Shown: positions 1 to 10,156 of the stretch, in pieces
Layout of the letters: each line of letters opens with the position of its first letter
Position numbering within the stretch: position 1 is the stretch's first letter
Origin: Trichomonas vaginalis G3
Taxonomy: Eukaryota; Parabasalia; Trichomonadida; Trichomonadidae
NCBI RefSeq assembly: GCF_026262505.1
Contig: NC_067207.1
Coordinates: forward strand, 1,992,252-2,056,251
Direction: 5' to 3'
DNA length: 64,000 nucleotides
Notes under the pieces: model-generated
Databases searched by the model: none
Told to the model about the DNA's origin: nothing
What the model saw: the letters and a program-made list of their open reading frames with translations, nothing else
Translations under genes and position numbers: made by a program

Positions 1-1397
1 GTCAAATTGTTAGTATTTCGAATTATAGTTTTTATAACACAGGTCTAAAAACAGCTAATTTAAGTCAATGCAAACAATTATCAATACTAAATGGATATTT
101 ATTTTACTATTGTAAATACCTAGAAACAGTTATTCTTCCCCCAAATATTTCTTGTATTGGAAAACATTGTTTTAGATTCAATTATAAACTTAAATCACTA
201 GAATTACCAGATTCTGTTAAAATTCTTGAGACAATGGCATTTTATGATTCAGGTTTAATTTCCATAAATATTTCACATAATTCGAAATTAGAAAAAGTTG
301 ATACATACTGCTTTCAAAAATTATCTTCATTATATATTCCTAAAAATTTGAATTCAATGCCCTCAACAGCAATTGCTGAATGTCCTTTAGAAAACACAGA
401 AATTAATCCAGAAAACCAATATTTTAAATATGATTCAAAATGTCTGTTTTATGGAAGAACAAATTCAACCTTACTTAAAGTTCTTCCGACTTATGCGGAC
501 AATGAACTGATTGTTCCTAATTATGTAACAAAAATTGGTGATTATTGCTTCCAAAGTTTAAGTATTTCATCAATTCAATTCCATAATAATATTGAAACCA
601 TCGGATTTTGTGCTTTTAATAATTGTGCTAATCTAACAAATATTTCAATCCCTGAAAATGTCACACATATTGGACAATCTGCATTTGAGAAAATCACTTA
701 CTAATATTTCAATTCCATCTAAAGTTTCGAAAATTAGAAAAAGTTTATTTAATAGATGCGAATCTTTATCAAATGCCATAATAGAAGATGGAATAGAATC
801 CATTGATGATAATGCATTTTTTATTGTAGAAATTTGCGTAGTGTAATAATTCCACAGTCTGTGACAAGGATTGGTGCAAATGCATTTGATGGATGCACAT
901 CATTAACAATAATTGAATTAATAAACAATATTATTACACTTGCTGAAAAAGCATTTCTTGGGTGCATATCACTAAAAAGTATTAAATTTATAAACAATAC
1001 CATAACACTAAATAACGATATATTTAAAGGCTGTACATCATTAACTAGGATTGAAATTATAAACAGTATTATTAATTTGCAAGCTCAAACTATATTCGAT
1101 AACATTCCTTTAAATATTTATATTCGTGAAAGACTTCGCGTTAACGATGTAAATAACGCATTAATTGCGAAAAACAGTCATTTATATATTACTAGTGAAA
1201 CAAAGTTAGAAGGCCAATGCAAAATTTTTTTCGGGAGTAAGTCTGTTTATGTGCATATCCAAGACCAACATAATACTATTGATCAACAAACACAAGATAT
1301 ATTAGATTACATTGCAATTTCAATAACCAGACCATATGTTTCACATAGCATAACAATTCCATGGATCTATCATACAAGAATCTTTCATCGAAGATAA
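1..1397 (+). pseudogene. BspA-like leucine-rich repeat surface protein, 5' cut by window edge, frameshifted
   Basis: The frame is open from base 3 and encodes BspA-type (LRR_5) repeats with the recurring pattern 'I..NAF..C..L..I.IP..V..I'. In trichomonads this family is predicted to be cell-surface or secreted and linked to adhesion. The frame stops at 704, resumes one frame over at about 690-846, and returns to the first frame near 825. At that second point a single missing base restores an 'NAFF.CRNLRSV' repeat. The first break looks like loss of about 5 bases within a repeat. After 1397 another frame is open to about 1639 and could be a displaced C-terminus. The 5' end lies outside the window. 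The two frame changes argue for a pseudogene, although sequencing error at the T6 run near 820 is possible. Confidence 0.8.
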
Positions 1398-1664
1398 ACA
1401 TTTCGAATTATCTTCCATCTGTAGACAAATAATCGATACAAGCTATCCGCTTTGTAATAACTCAGAACTTCGTATAAAAAGTTTGACAGATCTCAAAATT
1501 ATGTTTTTTTATTGCCTTAATAGAGAAGTGGTTAATTTTATTTATATTTTATTGAATATTTGTTATCAAAGTAAAATTTTATTTTCACTCATAATGATTT
1601 TTTTTGTGGAAAATTTGACATGTAAATTGAAATCTAATTGATCGGTCGGGAATTGAAATAAAAA

Positions 1665-2468
1665 ATGCTTTCGCTAAAAGAGAAAGTACTGACTCATGCA
1701 TTTGATTGCTTTAAGGCAAGAACTGCTTTCATCATATCACAGAAACATCATATTGTTGAAAAAGATGGACTAAAGTTCCAGTTCAACTTTTATGATCGAA
1801 GTGTTTACACCGGTGATCATCCTCCACGCGAAGAATCCAAAGATCCATTACTTCCTCCATATCCGCCTCATATTTTGGCCACCCATTTGCAAAATGGAGC
1901 CGCTCACAACATTCAAATTAATTTATACTCATTTAAACCAGGTCATGTTGTAATTTCTTCTGATAATCCATCAGATAGACAAGGTGATCCATTGAATGAT
2001 ACTGATTTTCATGCCTTTTCTCAATTCTTATTAGATTTTGGAAACAAAGGCATCGGATATTACAATTCGGGAAATGAAAGCGGATGCTCACAGCTCCATA
2101 AACACATCCAATATATTCCAACAGAAGATTTTCCAATTGCTGACGTAATGTCAAAAGGCAAAAACCTCCCATGGCTTTACTATTCGAAGAAAATAGAATG
2201 GTTTTCTCCAGAATGCGTAAAAGATGCATGGAATGACTTAACATCCCGAATGAAATCAGGAAAATTTGGAGATGATATCAAACATTTTAACTTTGTTCTT
2301 ACAAAACATCATGCATTCTTAGTACCTCGTAAACAAGCTCGTCATAGGCTTGGCATTACTCTCAATTCTTTGGGAGTTTGTGGTCAATTTTTCACTTATG
2401 AAGAAAAGTTCGAGTCAATGAAAGACCATCCAATTGATATTGTTAGAGACCTTTGTTATGCAATATAA
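1665..2468 (+). CDS. ATP adenylyltransferase / Ap4A phosphorylase-like HIT-superfamily protein
   Basis: A 267-residue protein resembling the APA1/APA2 group (diadenosine tetraphosphate phosphorylase, ATP adenylyltransferase). The GalT/HIT-branch catalytic motif H-x-H-x-Q is visible as HKHIQ at residues 145-149, preceded by a 'YNSGNESGCSQL' segment typical of the family. A C-terminal 'HFNFVLTKHHAFLVPR' stretch (about 207-222) matches the family's second conserved block. The length is slightly shorter than fungal Apa proteins (~320). Known family role: phosphorolysis of Ap4A to ADP and ATP in the cytosol. I see no signal peptide or membrane segment. The start is the first ATG of the frame, and no clear initiator lies immediately upstream. 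The family call is firm; substrate direction is inferred. Confidence 0.85.
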   Translation: MLSLKEKVLTHAFDCFKARTAFIISQKHHIVEKDGLKFQFNFYDRSVYTGDHPPREESKDPLLPPYPPHILATHLQNGAAHNIQINLYSFKPGHVVISSDNPSDRQGDPLNDTDFHAFSQFLLDFGNKGIGYYNSGNESGCSQLHKHIQYIPTEDFPIADVMSKGKNLPWLYYSKKIEWFSPECVKDAWNDLTSRMKSGKFGDDIKHFNFVLTKHHAFLVPRKQARHRLGITLNSLGVCGQFFTYEEKFESMKDHPIDIVRDLCYAI

Positions 2469-2643
2469 ACCCATGTAATTATGATTCAAATTCTAAAATT
2501 TGGAAAAATTATTTTTAATTTTCCAATTATTTCTTGAAAATTTCCCTAAAATATAAATAAATACATTAATAAAAACATTTACATAATAACAAACAAACAA
2601 AATTAATTAATTGAATCGAGAAATAATATATTATATTATAATT

Positions 2644-3705
2644 CTAGTTAAAAGGGTCAACTTCTACATCAAATTCTAAGCGGTCATCGATTTCATCGTC
2701 ATCATCACTAAAAAGATCTTCAATAGTGTTATCATCATCGGATAGGCATTCATAATCATCATTGAAATCAGATTCATCATTATTTTTTTGAGATGAACTG
2801 TCAGTGCTATTTTCCTTGCCGTCATCACTAGATTCGCTGCAATCAAATTGTAAAGATCGTCCAAATTTCTTAACCCTTCTAGGGTTTTGTGTACAGTCTT
2901 CATTTTCATTATTATTAGGGAAATTTTGATAATCTTCTGTTAATAATGAAGGTGTTGAAGCACACGGAAGAGTAGCTGAAAGTGGCGAACGTTTAAGCTT
3001 GTTTGGTACAAGTACAAATAATGAAGAAGAAAAAGATGAGAGAGATGATGTATGGTTGTTCTTGCTTAACTTGAAATTTTTCCTGTGCTGAGTCGTTGAC
3101 TGGGCCAAGTCTCCATTCTCGCAATGCTCAGAATCAAGCATTGGAGTATAGCCACCGTCACAGTCTTCAGGATACATTTTGTAGAAATTTGAATATCCGC
3201 CATCGAGAATATAAACGTGCGGATAGTAAATGAATGGATACTTATTTAAGTTCAACTGACGATCAGTATTCCTCAAGTATTCAGCGCAGTCTGGTCCGCG
3301 ATTTACACTAAATTCACAATGGAAAATAAAAACTGAATTTGGTCTGAATTTTGGCTGAGTAAAGAAGTGGCGATCGATTTCTTCAAGACTAGATACATGC
3401 ATTGCATTATCAATATGACCACCATCATATTCATATCGATAACGGCAATCAAAAATCTCGATTTCCTGAACAGTATGTGAATATTTGCCAGCAAGTAGAT
3501 CATGCATAGTATGACACGAAATACGTTTGATAGGGCATTGTTTCGGGAGAACTGGAATTAAGTTTTCGTCATAGCGAAATGAAATTGTTTGTGACTGTTT
3601 TGTATTAGAGTTGTTCGAGTGTGTCAAATTGTTGGCGATATCATTAGCTGCCTTAAAAGTAATGTGTTGACTTGCTTGTGGACGAATACGACGCTGCTCG
3701 AACAT
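2644..3705 (-). CDS. Cdc25-like dual-specificity (M-phase inducer) phosphatase
   Basis: A 353-residue protein with a rhodanese/Cdc25 fold at about residues 62-185. The 'IFDCRYRYEYDGGHI' block (84-98) is a Cdc25 hallmark. The active-site loop HCEFSVNR gives C130 and R136 (C-x5-R). It is followed by 'YYPHVYILDGGYSNFY', matching the Cdc25 'YP.lYiL.GGY..F' block. Family role: removal of inhibitory phosphates from cyclin-dependent kinases. The domain order is unusual. The catalytic domain sits in the N-terminal half, and the C-terminal 130 residues are a low-complexity, Asp/Glu/Ser-rich acidic tail, whereas animal and fungal Cdc25 place the regulatory region N-terminally. A TCACTTTT initiator lies about 32 nt upstream. 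All catalytic residues are present, so activity is plausible. Confidence 0.88.
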   Translation of the reverse strand: MFEQRRIRPQASQHITFKAANDIANNLTHSNNSNTKQSQTISFRYDENLIPVLPKQCPIKRISCHTMHDLLAGKYSHTVQEIEIFDCRYRYEYDGGHIDNAMHVSSLEEIDRHFFTQPKFRPNSVFIFHCEFSVNRGPDCAEYLRNTDRQLNLNKYPFIYYPHVYILDGGYSNFYKMYPEDCDGGYTPMLDSEHCENGDLAQSTTQHRKNFKLSKNNHTSSLSSFSSSLFVLVPNKLKRSPLSATLPCASTPSLLTEDYQNFPNNNENEDCTQNPRRVKKFGRSLQFDCSESSDDGKENSTDSSSQKNNDESDFNDDYECLSDDDNTIEDLFSDDDDEIDDRLEFDVEVDPFN

Positions 3706-3731
3706 TTTTTATAACCCTTAACGTAAGAAAT

Positions 3732-3739
3732 AAAAGTGA
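3732..3739 (-). promoter_or_regulatory. Inr-like initiator for the Cdc25-like gene
   Basis: On the minus strand this reads TCACTTTT, matching the trichomonad initiator TCA(+1)Y(T/A). It lies about 32 nt before the ATG at 3705, slightly farther than the usual spacing. Confidence 0.5.
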
Positions 3740-4503
3740 CAAAATATTTTACTCAAAATATCAGTCATGAATAAAAAACATATCTTTAAACAGATAATAA
3801 TGGATCATCAAAATGATGTATAAAAATAGCAGAATTCTACTAAATTTGAAATCGTTAAATCCAAAAGTAGGATAATGTGGATCAATGTCCCTTGCTATTG
3901 TAAAGGCTTTCAAAATTCATTAATTTAATAAAGAATGAGATTCATATTTCATATTGTGGACCTTGAATATACAAAGAAGAGGTATGTGGAAACGTTTTTT
4001 TCCCTCTAAACATAGTCCTCCATAAGCTGTCTGCAAATGGGCAATTTTGTAAAATCAGATGAAAAGATTAAATATCCAACATTGTATTAAGACAAATAGG
4101 ATGAATGAAATTTATCGTCCAAAAAGTATTTGGGCTAACAATTGAGAGCAACATATTAAGAGTTCAAGCATACATTTCTATTTGTTGCTGCAATTAATTC
4201 GATTATTCTAGAATACATGTAATACATGAATTTAATGCTGAAAAATATTTGACATACATGATGAAAGTATTCATCGTTTAGCAATGGTGCAAAAATACAC
4301 ATTATAAAATTTAAGAGATTTCGTGTTTTACGGTTAGTTATTTTTATTTTAAAAAAACATGCATCAATGACAGTCGAAAGCTTTTTAAAATGTTTGTTCG
4401 TAATTAATAGAAGCTGTATTTTTTGTGTGAAAAAATAAATGATCTATGTTAAGTGAGAAAAGGTTCTCCATGGAGAATCAAAAATGAAAATGAATTTATT
4501 TAA
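3740..4503. other. AT-rich intergenic region, no gene seen
   Basis: No convincing open frame, RNA gene or repeat is visible. The region separates the Cdc25-like promoter from the left end of the transposon that starts at 4504. Confidence 0.6.
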
Positions 4504-4600
4504 GGGTATAGTAAACTCAAAATTCTAGAGTTTTGAGAGTGCCAATAAACTCTATAGGCCTATATATATCTATATTTTAAAGGAGAGGTTACGCCATAAT
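4504..4600 (+). repeat. Left TIR of the 3.0-kb transposon
   Basis: This pairs with the reverse complement of 7405-7504. I estimate about three-quarters identity by eye, with the outermost 9 bases (GGGTATAGT) and the inner GCCATAAT block conserved. Confidence 0.8.
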
Positions 4601-4889
4601 ATTTGATATTATAAATTATTAATTCAAAATAAAAGTAGAAAATGAAACTAATTTTATTCTAACCTATATAAATATATCAATAATCTAAAATGATTATAGT
4701 CTGAACTATATTTTACCAGATTATCAAATATAAGAGAAATGAAATAAGGCATAAAAATATCATAGCATAATTATTGGATAAATGCATTAATAAATTATTT
4801 ATATCATAATGAGAAAAAATCAAAATAAGAAAATGAGCATAATAATAATTTAATTAAAAACAAAAACAATAAATAAAATGTAATTTTCG

Positions 4890-6181
4890 TTAATCAAAGT
4901 CATCAATGTCTTCGTCTTCTGATTCCCATTCGGACTTGAAAACTTGATAATCTCCTCCTGGTACACTCTGAATGGATTTTTTGTATTTGTTCTGTTTTTT
5001 AGAACCTTTTGTAACAGTTTTTTGTTTCAATATCATTTTGGAGTAACAATTCTCTTCAAATGATTTGACACAATCTTCTGGAAGTGGGGGAAGATGTAAT
5101 GCTTTTTGTATATCTCCGAGAAAATGCTCTGGATCATTCCATTCTAAGATTGCAACGTTAACTCTAATGTTAATGTTCTTCCAGGCTCTTGATTTGTCCA
5201 AATAGCATGCAATTTTGGAGTTAAACGCTTCATTCATGCAGGTAGATCCAATGGAAGAAACTTTGGAAACTATGGGTGTCCATTTGTGAACCCAGTCATA
5301 GAGCATGAATTGAAGTTGGATCGAATTGACACCTTTTTGCCATTCAAAGCATTTGTAATTGTGCGGTTCGCAAAAAGAATGATTGCCTACGTAATGGTAG
5401 ACACAATTCTCCCACATTTTCGTACGTTTGTCATATTTTCTTCGGCAAAACATGACCAAAGCCACATACTTAGGCTTGCATTCAGACCCCAGAAAGGTCT
5501 CTCTATTTTTTCAATCTTCTGAGTCTTGTCGTTGAAAACTTCAACTGTCTTATGAGAAGCTGAGAACTTTGTAAAATCTTTTGAGATATTTTTTGATACA
5601 TGACCTGGATCGAATCTTTCAAGATGAGAGACGCCAAATTCTTTAAAGACAGAGACACTTTTGTTATCTCGGTCTTTAATAATCTCTTTAACATCTTTCA
5701 AGATATTGTATTTCTTTAATTGCTTCAAGATGATTCGAGTTCCAGCACTTTCCATATTGTTGGAAGCTCCGGAATACTGAGCATGCTGTCTGTTTCCACC
5801 AATATGGTTGATGTTCACGCATGCAAGAACTCTTTTTGTGACAGCATCGAGCGCAGTTACTGTACAACTTGGCGAGTTTCGCCTGTGCGTCCATCTTGCA
5901 TCAATGGATAAGTAACCACTGAAGGACTTTCTCGACAGCATTAGGGAAATACTTTTAAGTCTTCTAATCTTATCGTCACAAAATCTCTGTTGTCTCATGA
6001 CACCACTCTTCACAGGGGGCTTAGTTCCACAAAGAGAAAGAAAGCGAGCACCTTTTGTATATGGCATTCCGGTCATTATGCAAGCACCAAGCATCTGTCG
6101 CGCTGAGAGTCGACGACGTTCGTGGAGTAAAATGTTATGCATTGCCTTTGTTTTCCGTTTTGGGTGAACAATATGGCCCAT
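4890..6181 (-). pseudogene. DDE transposase of the 3.0-kb element, frameshifted
   Basis: The N-terminal part (6181 down to about 5465) contains 'SIDARWTHRRN', 'GGNRQHAQYSGASNNMES', 'IIKDRDNKS' and 'FDPGHVSKNI'. These match the DDE core of the Mutator/Kolobok-like family that Pfam calls Mutator. Likely catalytic Asps are in SIDARW and KDRDNK. The C-terminal part (about 5478 down to 4890) lies in another frame and begins near 'KYVALVMFCRRKYD'. It contains a 'YHYVGNHSFCEPHNYKC' Cys/His block typical of the same family and ends in an acidic tail. One base gained or lost near 5470-5480 would join the two parts. The family is certain at the superfamily level; the exact clade is inferred. Confidence 0.8.
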
Positions 6182-7404
6182 ACAACAACAAAAAAATGAA
6201 ATCCCGCCAAAAGTGAAAATTGAATAAAAAGTAATAATTAATAAATATATACTATATCATTAGATGAATATTTTGGAATAACATTTTAAAATCGAGGTTT
6301 TTCAATGGATAACGGTTCAATCAAAAATTTGACCCCATTTTGGAATCTACATTAAAAATGGAACATTTCTGTCTTTTCAAAATTCCAAAATAACGTTTCT
6401 ATTCCTCTCAAAAGTAAAAACAAACTTTATTGGGGAAAAAATATTTTTATTTTCCAATAAAAAATGAAAACCTTAAATGCAAATCTAATTTTGATGCTTT
6501 TGTTTGTGATTTTTTGGATTTCGAAAAAAATTTGAAAATTCAGACAAGTTACCATTAACACTAATACGTTTCAGCGAGTCGGTCCCATCAGAGAAATTTT
6601 CATAAATCGGCGATATAATTTATTATTTCAGCAAAATATTCTCAGATCCAACTAGAATAAGGTCAAATTATACAAATTTAGCAAAGGCTAGTTATCCTAC
6701 CTATTCAATTAACTTTAATTTTAAATAATTCAAGACAATTCTCAAAATTACCTTAATAATCGCGTTCTCTTCGCAAAATGACGATTCATCATTCACTACC
6801 AGCATAACTGAGGGCTTGTGCTCACAGAATAATACAGATAATTTACTTATTAATGCAAAATTTAGTACCAAAAGGTAATCATAGAAGATACAAAAAAAGT
6901 TTCTTTATTTTGATTGCTGATTTTATTTCTTCTAAAATTTACCAAATCTAAAAAATCCAAAATTGAATGCTATTGAATTTCATGTTTATGTAACATATAC
7001 TATTTATTATATAAGGAATAAAAATTTTATAGTTTTAATCAAAAATAAAGGTGTACTAAATGCATACAAAACAAGGTATTTTTTACTCATCCAAAATATG
7101 TTAACAGTGCTATTTATATAATCAATATCCGAATTTCGAAATCATTTTGATGAAATCTTTATTTTAAAATTGAGTTGACTGTTAAAATCACCCGAGAAGA
7201 GGGATTATCTCAATGAAAAGTACATAAAATAGCAAACGCACAAGATGGCACTATGCAGCTTTATATTGTTATACAGGATGAACATATAAAATGTTTGGAA
7301 AACACTTACTTCGTTCTACAAATGTGTATCTCTTTATATCAAAGATTCTTCTCAAATTATTGAGAGACTTCTCTCAAAAAAAGGAAAATTTGATAACTAA
7401 AAAA

Positions 7405-7504
7405 AATTATGGCATAACCTCTCGTTTTGCATAGATATATATTTACATGGTCACAGAGCTTATTTTCATTGTCAAAACTTAAAAATTTTTAGTGGACTAT
7501 ACCC
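7405..7504 (-). repeat. Right TIR of the 3.0-kb transposon
   Basis: Reverse-complement partner of 4504-4600; its outer end reads ...ACTATACCC. Confidence 0.8.
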
Positions 7505-7806
7505 TTTAATAAAATATTGTTTTCGATAACATAAATGTTTATTAACGATCTTATATATATATATAATGTAAATCAAATTGTTTTGGTCATTACAAATTCA
7601 TACAAAAAAAATAGAATAACAAAAAATATGTTTTTGAAAAATTGAATACTTATAATCTCAATAAAAATGTAATTGTTAATATTAAATTATATACATATGA
7701 GATTTTACTTTTTGTATCTATTTATCTGATATAGAATTAAAAGCTTTTAAATGACGATAATGTGATGGAAGTACCATTATCGCGTTTTGAAAATTATATG
7801 TTAAGA
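7505..7806. other. AT-rich spacer
   Basis: Short TA-rich tract near 7550-7566. No gene is seen between the transposon end and the ankyrin gene's stop codon. Confidence 0.5.
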
Positions 7807-9147
7807 TTACTTAGCTCCAATAGATATTAGATAATCTCTTACATCATTAGTCTTTGCATATGAGAGTGCAGTTTTTCCATCATTATTCTTTGCTTCTTTA
7901 TCAGCTCCAACTGATATAAGATATTTAACAACTTCAAGATGACCTCTTTCTGATGCAGAAATGAGTGGTGTCCATCCATCCTTATCCTTTGCTTCTTTAT
8001 CAGCTCCAACTGAGATAAGATATTTAACAACTTCAAGACGACCATAATTTGATGCTTTAATGAGTGAAGTCCATCCATTTTTAGTCTTTGCTTCTTTATC
8101 AGCTCCAACTGATATAAGATATTTAACAACTTCAAGACGACCATAATTTGATGCTTTAATGAGTGAAGTCCATCCATCATTAGTCTTTGCTTCTTTATCA
8201 GCTCCAACTGATATAAGATATTTAACAACTTCAAGATGACCATAATTTGATGCTTTAATGAGTGAAGTCCATCCATCATTAGTCTTTGCTTCTTTATCAG
8301 CTCCAACTGATATAAGATATTTAACAACTTCAAGACGACCATAATTTGATGCTTTAATGAGTGAAGTCCATCCATTTTTAGTCTTTGCTTCTTTATCAGC
8401 TCCAACTGATATAAGATATTTAACAACTTCAAGATGACCATTTTCTGATGCAGAAATGAGTGGAGTATTTCCATCATCATCCTTTGTTTCTTTATCACAG
8501 CCATATTCGATAAGTGATTTGACAAGATTAAGATTTCTTTTGTCACTTGCAACATGAAGTACATTCTCTCCATACTTTGTTGTCTTCTTCCAAAGTCCTT
8601 CTTCACAAGCCTTTGAAATAATTTCGCGATTGCCTTGAGAAGAAAGTTCTTCAAAGAATTGGTAAACACTATCAAAATCATTAGTTGCCTTAAGTGATGA
8701 GATTTTAGTTAAAAGATATTGTGAATGATTGATGTTTTCTTGTGTTTGATTCTGTTCAATTTGAATTGATTGATTTTGTTCTTGAAGTTTTGTGATTCCT
8801 TCTGCAGATTTACGCACTTCATTACCATTTACCTCTAAGAAATCAATGATGCCATCAAATATATTGAATTTCATGTATTTTTTGACTGATTTAAGAACTG
8901 AAAAGACCTCGTCGATGTTTTGGATAATAACATTCGCATTTCGTGTACATTTGTATAATTTGTTGGCATTGATGGTTGGTGATGATTGTTTGAGAAGAGA
9001 AATAAACTGAGTTGTGGTTAATTTGGAATATTTCATGATTGTTTTGATGTCTTCGTGATCGAATGTATCAAAAAGATTTTCATTTCGAATATATTCATCG
9101 ATGTGAGCACCAATGTATTCGAAATTCAGAGTAATACCTTGACTCAT
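7807..9147 (-). CDS. Ankyrin repeat protein with helical N-terminal domain
   Basis: A 446-residue protein. Residues 1-190 are helical, with a short Gln-rich stretch (about 121-139) that could form a coiled coil, and resemble no domain I can name. Residues 193-446 comprise seven full ankyrin repeats and a truncated last one, each 33 residues, of the form 'DGWTSLIKASNYGHLEVVKYLISVGADKEAKT'-like (given as pattern only). No signal peptide or membrane segment is seen. Ankyrin repeats mediate protein-protein contacts; no catalytic function is visible. The repeats are nearly identical to each other at the DNA level, indicating recent expansion or homogenization. The start is the first ATG; no strong initiator lies just upstream. 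Confidence 0.88.
   Translation of the reverse strand: MSQGITLNFEYIGAHIDEYIRNENLFDTFDHEDIKTIMKYSKLTTTQFISLLKQSSPTINANKLYKCTRNANVIIQNIDEVFSVLKSVKKYMKFNIFDGIIDFLEVNGNEVRKSAEGITKLQEQNQSIQIEQNQTQENINHSQYLLTKISSLKATNDFDSVYQFFEELSSQGNREIISKACEEGLWKKTTKYGENVLHVASDKRNLNLVKSLIEYGCDKETKDDDGNTPLISASENGHLEVVKYLISVGADKEAKTKNGWTSLIKASNYGRLEVVKYLISVGADKEAKTNDGWTSLIKASNYGHLEVVKYLISVGADKEAKTNDGWTSLIKASNYGRLEVVKYLISVGADKEAKTKNGWTSLIKASNYGRLEVVKYLISVGADKEAKDKDGWTPLISASERGHLEVVKYLISVGADKEAKNNDGKTALSYAKTNDVRDYLISIGAK
7879..8472 (-). repeat. Six tandem 99-bp ankyrin-coding units
   Basis: Six 99-bp units encode residues 226-423 of the ankyrin protein. Neighbouring units differ by only a few bases (for example R/H and K/N changes), so this tract is prone to unequal exchange and to assembly collapse. 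Confidence 0.85.
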
Positions 9148-10127
9148 TTTTAAAATGTCGTAACTTTACAAAAAATCTGAAAAATATCAGAAATCCAAAT
9201 TTCGCTATCAATTAATGTACATTTTGCTAAGTCATTATGAATTATTTGTTTTCACACAACAATTTTTTTTACTTAACAATTTGAGCGAAACATGGGCAAA
9301 ATAACCAAAGAGCCATCAATACTTTCGAGTTTCGAAAACTTTTGGACGAAATAATGTAAAAATCAGATATTTGGATAAAAGATCTATAAAAACAAAACTA
9401 ATTTCGCAACAACGTGATTTGTTTTCTTACATAAATGAAAGTATCAAGCAGGGACCTGCAAAAAAGATTTTACAAAGCTATTCATATATTAATGACGTGT
9501 GTGGGACCGAATTTTTGAGAGTTTTACATGGTATTTTCCGGCAAATTCCATGTAATTTATTCTCAATTATTTCCCAGGGTTTCCGGCGTATTTGCCCTAA
9601 AATCACACACGTTACCATAAAAATTGTTAAAATTTCAATCTGAAATTTTCCATTTGGCTAGATCGCTAGGTTAACATATAAACATCTTATAGTTAATTAT
9701 TGAAAGATATTTGGAACTCAACTATTTTATTATTTACTCATATTTTTTTGTTTGATTTTGGTATAATCGATGAGAGCAGAAGAATGATGCAAAATCAAAT
9801 TTAGCTCAAGATCACAGATTTCAGAGCGAATGACACAACTTCAGATCTAGTCTTCAAAATTTTGAGAATTTTGAACAACAACTTTTCCAAATTATATTTT
9901 TTCAAATGATAAACAAATATAGAATGTGTACAAGTATGTAAAATTAAAAAATATTGAATTCTGAAACCTGATCGGACTTTACAAATAGTTTTGGAAAAAT
10001 GGTCAATTTTTCTTTCAAAAATTTGGATAACATGAGTGATAATTTTTTTAATTAGAAATTAGAAATTCAAATTTGAATTAATATCGTGATCTGAAAAAAA
10101 TTGCTATATCTCCAAACACAATTTTTG
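9148..10127. other. Intergenic region with one imperfect hairpin
   Basis: No credible gene. The only notable structure is the inverted repeat at 9491-9614; the rest is AT-rich single-copy sequence. Confidence 0.55.
9491..9614. repeat. Imperfect inverted repeat / hairpin
   Basis: An outer ACGTGTGTG at 9494-9502 pairs with CACACACGT near 9604-9612. An inner block 'TTGAG.....TACATGG.....CCGG' pairs across a centre near 9540. The right arm has about 25 extra bases. It could be a decayed MITE or a transcript hairpin. Confidence 0.6.
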
Positions 10128-10134
10128 TCACTTT
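10128..10134 (+). promoter_or_regulatory. Inr-like initiator TCACTTT
   Basis: Matches the trichomonad initiator and lies 27 nt (from its A) before the ATG at 10157, supporting that start. Confidence 0.55.
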
Positions 10135-10156
10135 TTGATCAATCGAAATTCTATAA

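Larger units (their letters stand above)
4504..7504. mobile_element. 3.0-kb DNA transposon with ~100-bp TIRs (Kolobok/Mutator-like)
   Basis: The two ends are imperfect inverted repeats of about 100 bp. Both begin GGGTATAGT and both contain an inner 'GAGAGGTTA(C/T)GCCATAAT' block. A DDE transposase gene, broken by a frameshift, occupies 4890-6181 on the minus strand. The bases TTAA precede GGG on the left, and TTAA also occurs one base outside the right-hand CCC (TTTAA). TTAA targets are typical of Kolobok and piggyBac elements, but the one-base offset leaves the target duplication uncertain. From 6182 to 7404 the element holds no other recognisable gene. Confidence 0.82.

Noticed and set aside
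7879..8472. CRISPR-like regular repeats
   Set aside because: The 99-bp periodicity encodes ankyrin repeats in an open frame.
9371..9643. 90-codon open frame
   Set aside because: It begins with TTG, overlaps the inverted repeat and shows no domain.
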